A program made the position numbers and the translations under genes. Of a DNA stretch of 64,000 nucleotides, positions 61,522 through 64,000 are shown in pieces. The stretch comes from Pseudomonas nitroreducens (GTDB taxonomy: Bacteria; Pseudomonadota; Gammaproteobacteria; Pseudomonadales; Pseudomonadaceae), in contig NZ_JACHLI010000026.1 of NCBI RefSeq assembly GCF_014204515.1, positions 47,524-111,523 of the forward strand, read 5' to 3'. Positions within the stretch are counted from its first letter, which is position 1, and every line of letters begins with the position of its first letter. The notes under the pieces were generated by a model. The model saw only the letters and a list, made by a program, of their open reading frames with translations. It was not told where the DNA came from and searched no databases.

Positions 61522-62835
61522 ATGAAAGTCTTGAAAGGCCAGGACATCCTGGCACTTGGTTTTATGACCTTCGCGCTGTTCGTCGGCGCGGGCAACATCA
61601 TCTTCCCGCCGATCGTGGGCCTGCAGTCGGGGCCCCACGTGTGGATGGCCGCGCTGGGCTTCCTGATCACCGCGGTCGGCCTGCCGGTGATCACCGTCGT
61701 CGCGCTGGCCAAGGTCGGTGGGGCGATGGACACCCTCAGCCACCCGATCGGCAAAGTCGCCGGCGGGCTGCTGGCGGCCGTCTGCTACCTGTCGGTAGGG
61801 CCGCTGTTCGCTACCCCGCGTACCGCCACCGTCTCCTTTGAAGTCGGCCTGGCGCCGCTGACCGGGGAGGGCGCGCTGCCGCTGTTCCTCTACAGCCTGG
61901 TGTACTTCCTGATCGTGCTGGTGATCTCGCTGTATCCGGGCAAGCTGCTCGATACCGTCGGCCGCTTCCTCGCTCCGTTGAAGATCATCGCCCTGGCCGC
62001 ACTGGGCATCGCCGCCTTCATGCTGCCGGCTGGCCCCATCGGTGTCGCCGAACCGGCCTACCAGGCTGCGGCGTTCTCCCAGGGCTTCGTCAACGGCTAC
62101 CTGACCATGGACACCCTCGGCGCGCTGGTCTTCGGCATCGTCATCGTCAACGCGATCCGCTCCCGTGGCGTGCAGTCGCCGCGGCTGATCACCCGCTACG
62201 CCATCATCGCCGGCCTGATCGCCGGGGTGGGCCTGGCGCTGGTGTACATCAGCCTGTTCCGCCTGGGCGCCGGCAGCCATGACATCGCCGCCGGTGCGGC
62301 CAACGGCGCCGCCGTCCTGCACGCCTACGTGCAGCACACCTTCGGCTCGCTGGGCAGCACCTTCCTCGCCGTGCTCATCGCGCTGGCCTGCCTGGTCACC
62401 GCCGTGGGCCTGACCTGCGCCTGCGCCGAGTACTTCTGCCGCATCCTGCCGCTGTCCTACCGCAGCCTGGTGGTGATCCTGGCGAGCTTCTCGCTGCTGG
62501 TGTCGAACCTGGGCCTGACCAAGCTCATCCAGTTCTCCATCCCGGTGCTGACCGCCATCTACCCGCCGTGCATCGTGCTGGTGGCGCTGAGCTTCTGCGC
62601 CAGCCTGTGGCGTTCGCAGACCCGCATCGTCGCCCCGGTGATGGTGATCTCCTTCGTCTTCGGCATCATCGACGCCCTCAAGGGCGCCAAGCTCGATGCC
62701 TGGATGCCGGCCTGGATGGAACACTTGCCGCTGGCCGAACAGGGCCTCGCCTGGCTGATCCCCTCGGTGGCCATGCTCGCCGTGATGGTGGTGATCGACC
62801 GCCTGCTGGGCAAACCCCAGGAAGCGATGGCCTGA
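61522..62835 (+). CDS. brnQ: branched-chain amino acid:Na+ symporter, BraB/BrnQ type
   Basis: The 437-aa LIVCS-family carrier has about 12 transmembrane segments. The N-terminus MKVLKGQDILALGFMTFALF and NIIFPPIVGLQSG are typical of P. aeruginosa BraB, which imports leucine, isoleucine and valine with Na+. I start at ATG 61522, though an in-frame upstream start at 61507 exists. It follows the suc operon as in P. aeruginosa. Confidence 0.92.
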   Translation: MKVLKGQDILALGFMTFALFVGAGNIIFPPIVGLQSGPHVWMAALGFLITAVGLPVITVVALAKVGGAMDTLSHPIGKVAGGLLAAVCYLSVGPLFATPRTATVSFEVGLAPLTGEGALPLFLYSLVYFLIVLVISLYPGKLLDTVGRFLAPLKIIALAALGIAAFMLPAGPIGVAEPAYQAAAFSQGFVNGYLTMDTLGALVFGIVIVNAIRSRGVQSPRLITRYAIIAGLIAGVGLALVYISLFRLGAGSHDIAAGAANGAAVLHAYVQHTFGSLGSTFLAVLIALACLVTAVGLTCACAEYFCRILPLSYRSLVVILASFSLLVSNLGLTKLIQFSIPVLTAIYPPCIVLVALSFCASLWRSQTRIVAPVMVISFVFGIIDALKGAKLDAWMPAWMEHLPLAEQGLAWLIPSVAMLAVMVVIDRLLGKPQEAMA

Positions 62836-62850
62836 TATCCCGCCATCCGT

Positions 62851-62882
62851 GAAAAAGCCGCCCACAAGGCGGCTTTTTTATT
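62851..62882 (+). terminator. terminator of the braB/brnQ gene
   Basis: GAAAAAGCCGCC-CACAA-GGCGGCTTTTTTA. Confidence 0.9.
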
Positions 62883-63016
62883 GCCTGGCGATTGGCCTGG
62901 GTTGGCAGGCAGCGCTGGTCGACTCCAGCCTGATCGGACCACTAACTACTTTCGGGGGACATCCGAAGCGCGCTCTTTGCTGAGTGGCCGCCAAGAGGCC
63001 TTTCAGGGCCTGTGCA

Positions 63017-63553
63017 TCAACGGCCGTCAAAATTTCGCGCTGTGACGTAGGCCCGCTTCCAGTACTTGGAGGTGAGCGAGTCGATGCGGATCCGGTTTCC
63101 CGTACTGGGCGCGTGAATGAAGCGGTTCTCGCCGATATAGAGACCGACATGGCTGACGCGGTTGCTGCCATTGTGGCTGAAGAACACGGCGTCACCCGGC
63201 TGCAGTTCGTGGCGGTCGATCACCGCGTTGCGCTGGGCAATCATCGATCGGGTGTTTCGCGGCAGGTGCAGGTTGGCGATGCTGCGGTACAGGTAGACCA
63301 GCAGGCCGCTGCAATCGAATCCGGCTTCCACCGAGTCGCCGCCCCACTGGTAGCGATGACCGACCAGCTGGTGTGCACGGGCGACGATCCGTTGGCGGGT
63401 GTCAGGAGTGACCTTATTGGTTCGTACTGTGGCTGCTGGCTGGCCAGAGCCAGGAGTGTCACGGCCCCATTGGGCAGCCGAGAAGTCATCGGCGTGGGTC
63501 AGGGAGGCGATCAGTAAAAGCAGTGGAAGAATGATCCAGGAAAGAGCACGCAT
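63017..63553 (-). CDS. exported NlpC/P60 family peptidase
   Basis: The 178-aa protein has a signal peptide (about 1-21, LTHA|DD) and a C-terminal NlpC/P60 domain with catalytic Cys81 (FDCSGLLVYLYR), His135 (RVSHVGLYIG) and His147 (FIHAP). It is a D,L-endopeptidase-type hydrolase acting on peptidoglycan stem peptides in the periplasm. No lipobox is visible, so it is soluble. It is convergent with the braB/brnQ gene. Confidence 0.92.
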   Translation of the reverse strand: MRALSWIILPLLLLIASLTHADDFSAAQWGRDTPGSGQPAATVRTNKVTPDTRQRIVARAHQLVGHRYQWGGDSVEAGFDCSGLLVYLYRSIANLHLPRNTRSMIAQRNAVIDRHELQPGDAVFFSHNGSNRVSHVGLYIGENRFIHAPSTGNRIRIDSLTSKYWKRAYVTARNFDGR

Positions 63554-63964
63554 TTCGGGGTACTGAAGAGTTGGGTTGTGCCGTATTCCTTCTGCTGGCG
63601 AGTCTGCACCAAGGCCTGAGCCGACGGATCAGGGGGTGATGTAGGGCGGAGCGCTATTTCCGTGATAGTCGCTGGGCGCTCCCGTGGTTCGGCCTGTCAG
63701 GTGTTTGCCTGACTCCCGGGGAGGGATGGGCCTTTCCACCCAGTGCGCTGCAACTTCCTGGGGCTGGGCCTCAAAGGGAGTGCGGCGCAATGAGGGTTGG
63801 GTCCGTGACCATGAACTCTGGAGCGCGGCGGCAATTTAACGTTGCGGCGCGGTGTTTCGTATGGGACTTGTTCCAAGTCTTCGGATAGTCATCCTGACGG
63901 AGTACCTGGTTTGGCCCCCTGTATCTGAGGACAGGGCCTCACGCTTAAACTAGGAGATAGTCTT
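63554..63964. other. intergenic region upstream of the partial gene
   Basis: 411 nt with no confident gene. It should hold the NlpC/P60 promoter on the minus strand and the promoter of the gene starting at 63965 on the plus strand. A small hairpin, CCTGT-ATCTGAGG-ACAGG, lies near 63918-63935. Confidence 0.45.
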
Positions 63965-64000
63965 GTGACTGGTTTTAAGCGTATGCCCAATGGAAGTGAT
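63965..64000 (+). CDS. start of an unidentified gene, cut by the window edge
   Basis: GTG at 63965 has an AGGAGA Shine-Dalgarno seven nt upstream and opens a frame (MTGFKRMPNGSD) to the end of the window. Only 12 codons are visible, too few to name the product. Confidence 0.5.
   Translation, partial: MTGFKRMPNGSD

Overview
The window is typical high-GC Pseudomonas chromosome. The strongest evidence is the TCA-cycle block at its right end: gltA facing away from sdhCDAB, then sucAB, lpd and sucCD, followed by a braB/brnQ-type branched-chain amino acid carrier. From memory this is the gene order of P. aeruginosa PAO1 (about PA1580-PA1590). The GTAGGAGCG-type REP/REPIN repeats, a Mn-riboswitch-controlled mntP and the many LysR, AraC, Lrp, RpiR and PucR regulators also fit Pseudomonas, probably the P. 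aeruginosa / nitroreducens / citronellolis side of the genus. I see no tRNA, rRNA, CRISPR array, insertion sequence or prophage.

1-10.5 kb looks like an amine or amino acid catabolic neighbourhood. It holds a partial polyamine-type ABC binding protein, a PucR regulator, a cupin, a DadA/PuuB-like FAD oxidoreductase, two LysR regulators, a divergent agmatine-deiminase paralogue, an iron-dependent alcohol dehydrogenase and an APC permease. Two intergenic regions carry the same operator-like sequence, suggesting shared control. 10.5-13 kb is repeat-rich and contains a small exported protein and mntP with its yybP-ykoY leader. 13-17.2 kb, on the minus strand, is a four-gene operon with 4-nt overlaps: a PepSY-like protein, a sialidase-like beta-propeller, a membrane protein and an LtaS-type sulfatase-fold transferase. 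17.5-24.9 kb holds single genes: a Mop protein, gamma-glutamylcyclotransferase, M24 peptidase, epsC, a dapA paralogue, a VOC protein, a LysR regulator and an MFS exporter.

24.9-35.4 kb is a second catabolic zone. An RpiR regulator, isochorismatase-fold hydrolase, glutamine-synthetase-like ligase, N-formylglutamate amidohydrolase and APC permease run as one co-directional set. It is followed by an Lrp regulator, an ornithine cyclodeaminase family gene with helically phased upstream repeats, and a LysR/M20 amidohydrolase pair. 35.4-44.5 kb is mixed housekeeping and accessory: a YbaK-type deacylase, YciI and VOC proteins, an AraC regulator next to a duplicated fragment of its own 3' end, a YtcJ-type amidohydrolase coupled to a CobW GTPase, ppnP, a DnaQ-fold exonuclease, a beta-hydroxyacid dehydrogenase and a DUF486 protein.

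44.5-47.9 kb has an exported GH31 glycosidase resembling sulfoquinovosidases but lacking one of their sulfonate-contact residues, a cysteine-cluster protein and a START-domain protein. 48-61 kb encodes citrate synthase, succinate dehydrogenase, 2-oxoglutarate dehydrogenase E1/E2/E3 and succinyl-CoA synthetase, so several consecutive TCA steps are transcribed together. Strong sigma70-like promoters for gltA and sdhC sit back to back. The end holds braB/brnQ, an NlpC/P60 peptidase and the first codons of a gene running off the edge.
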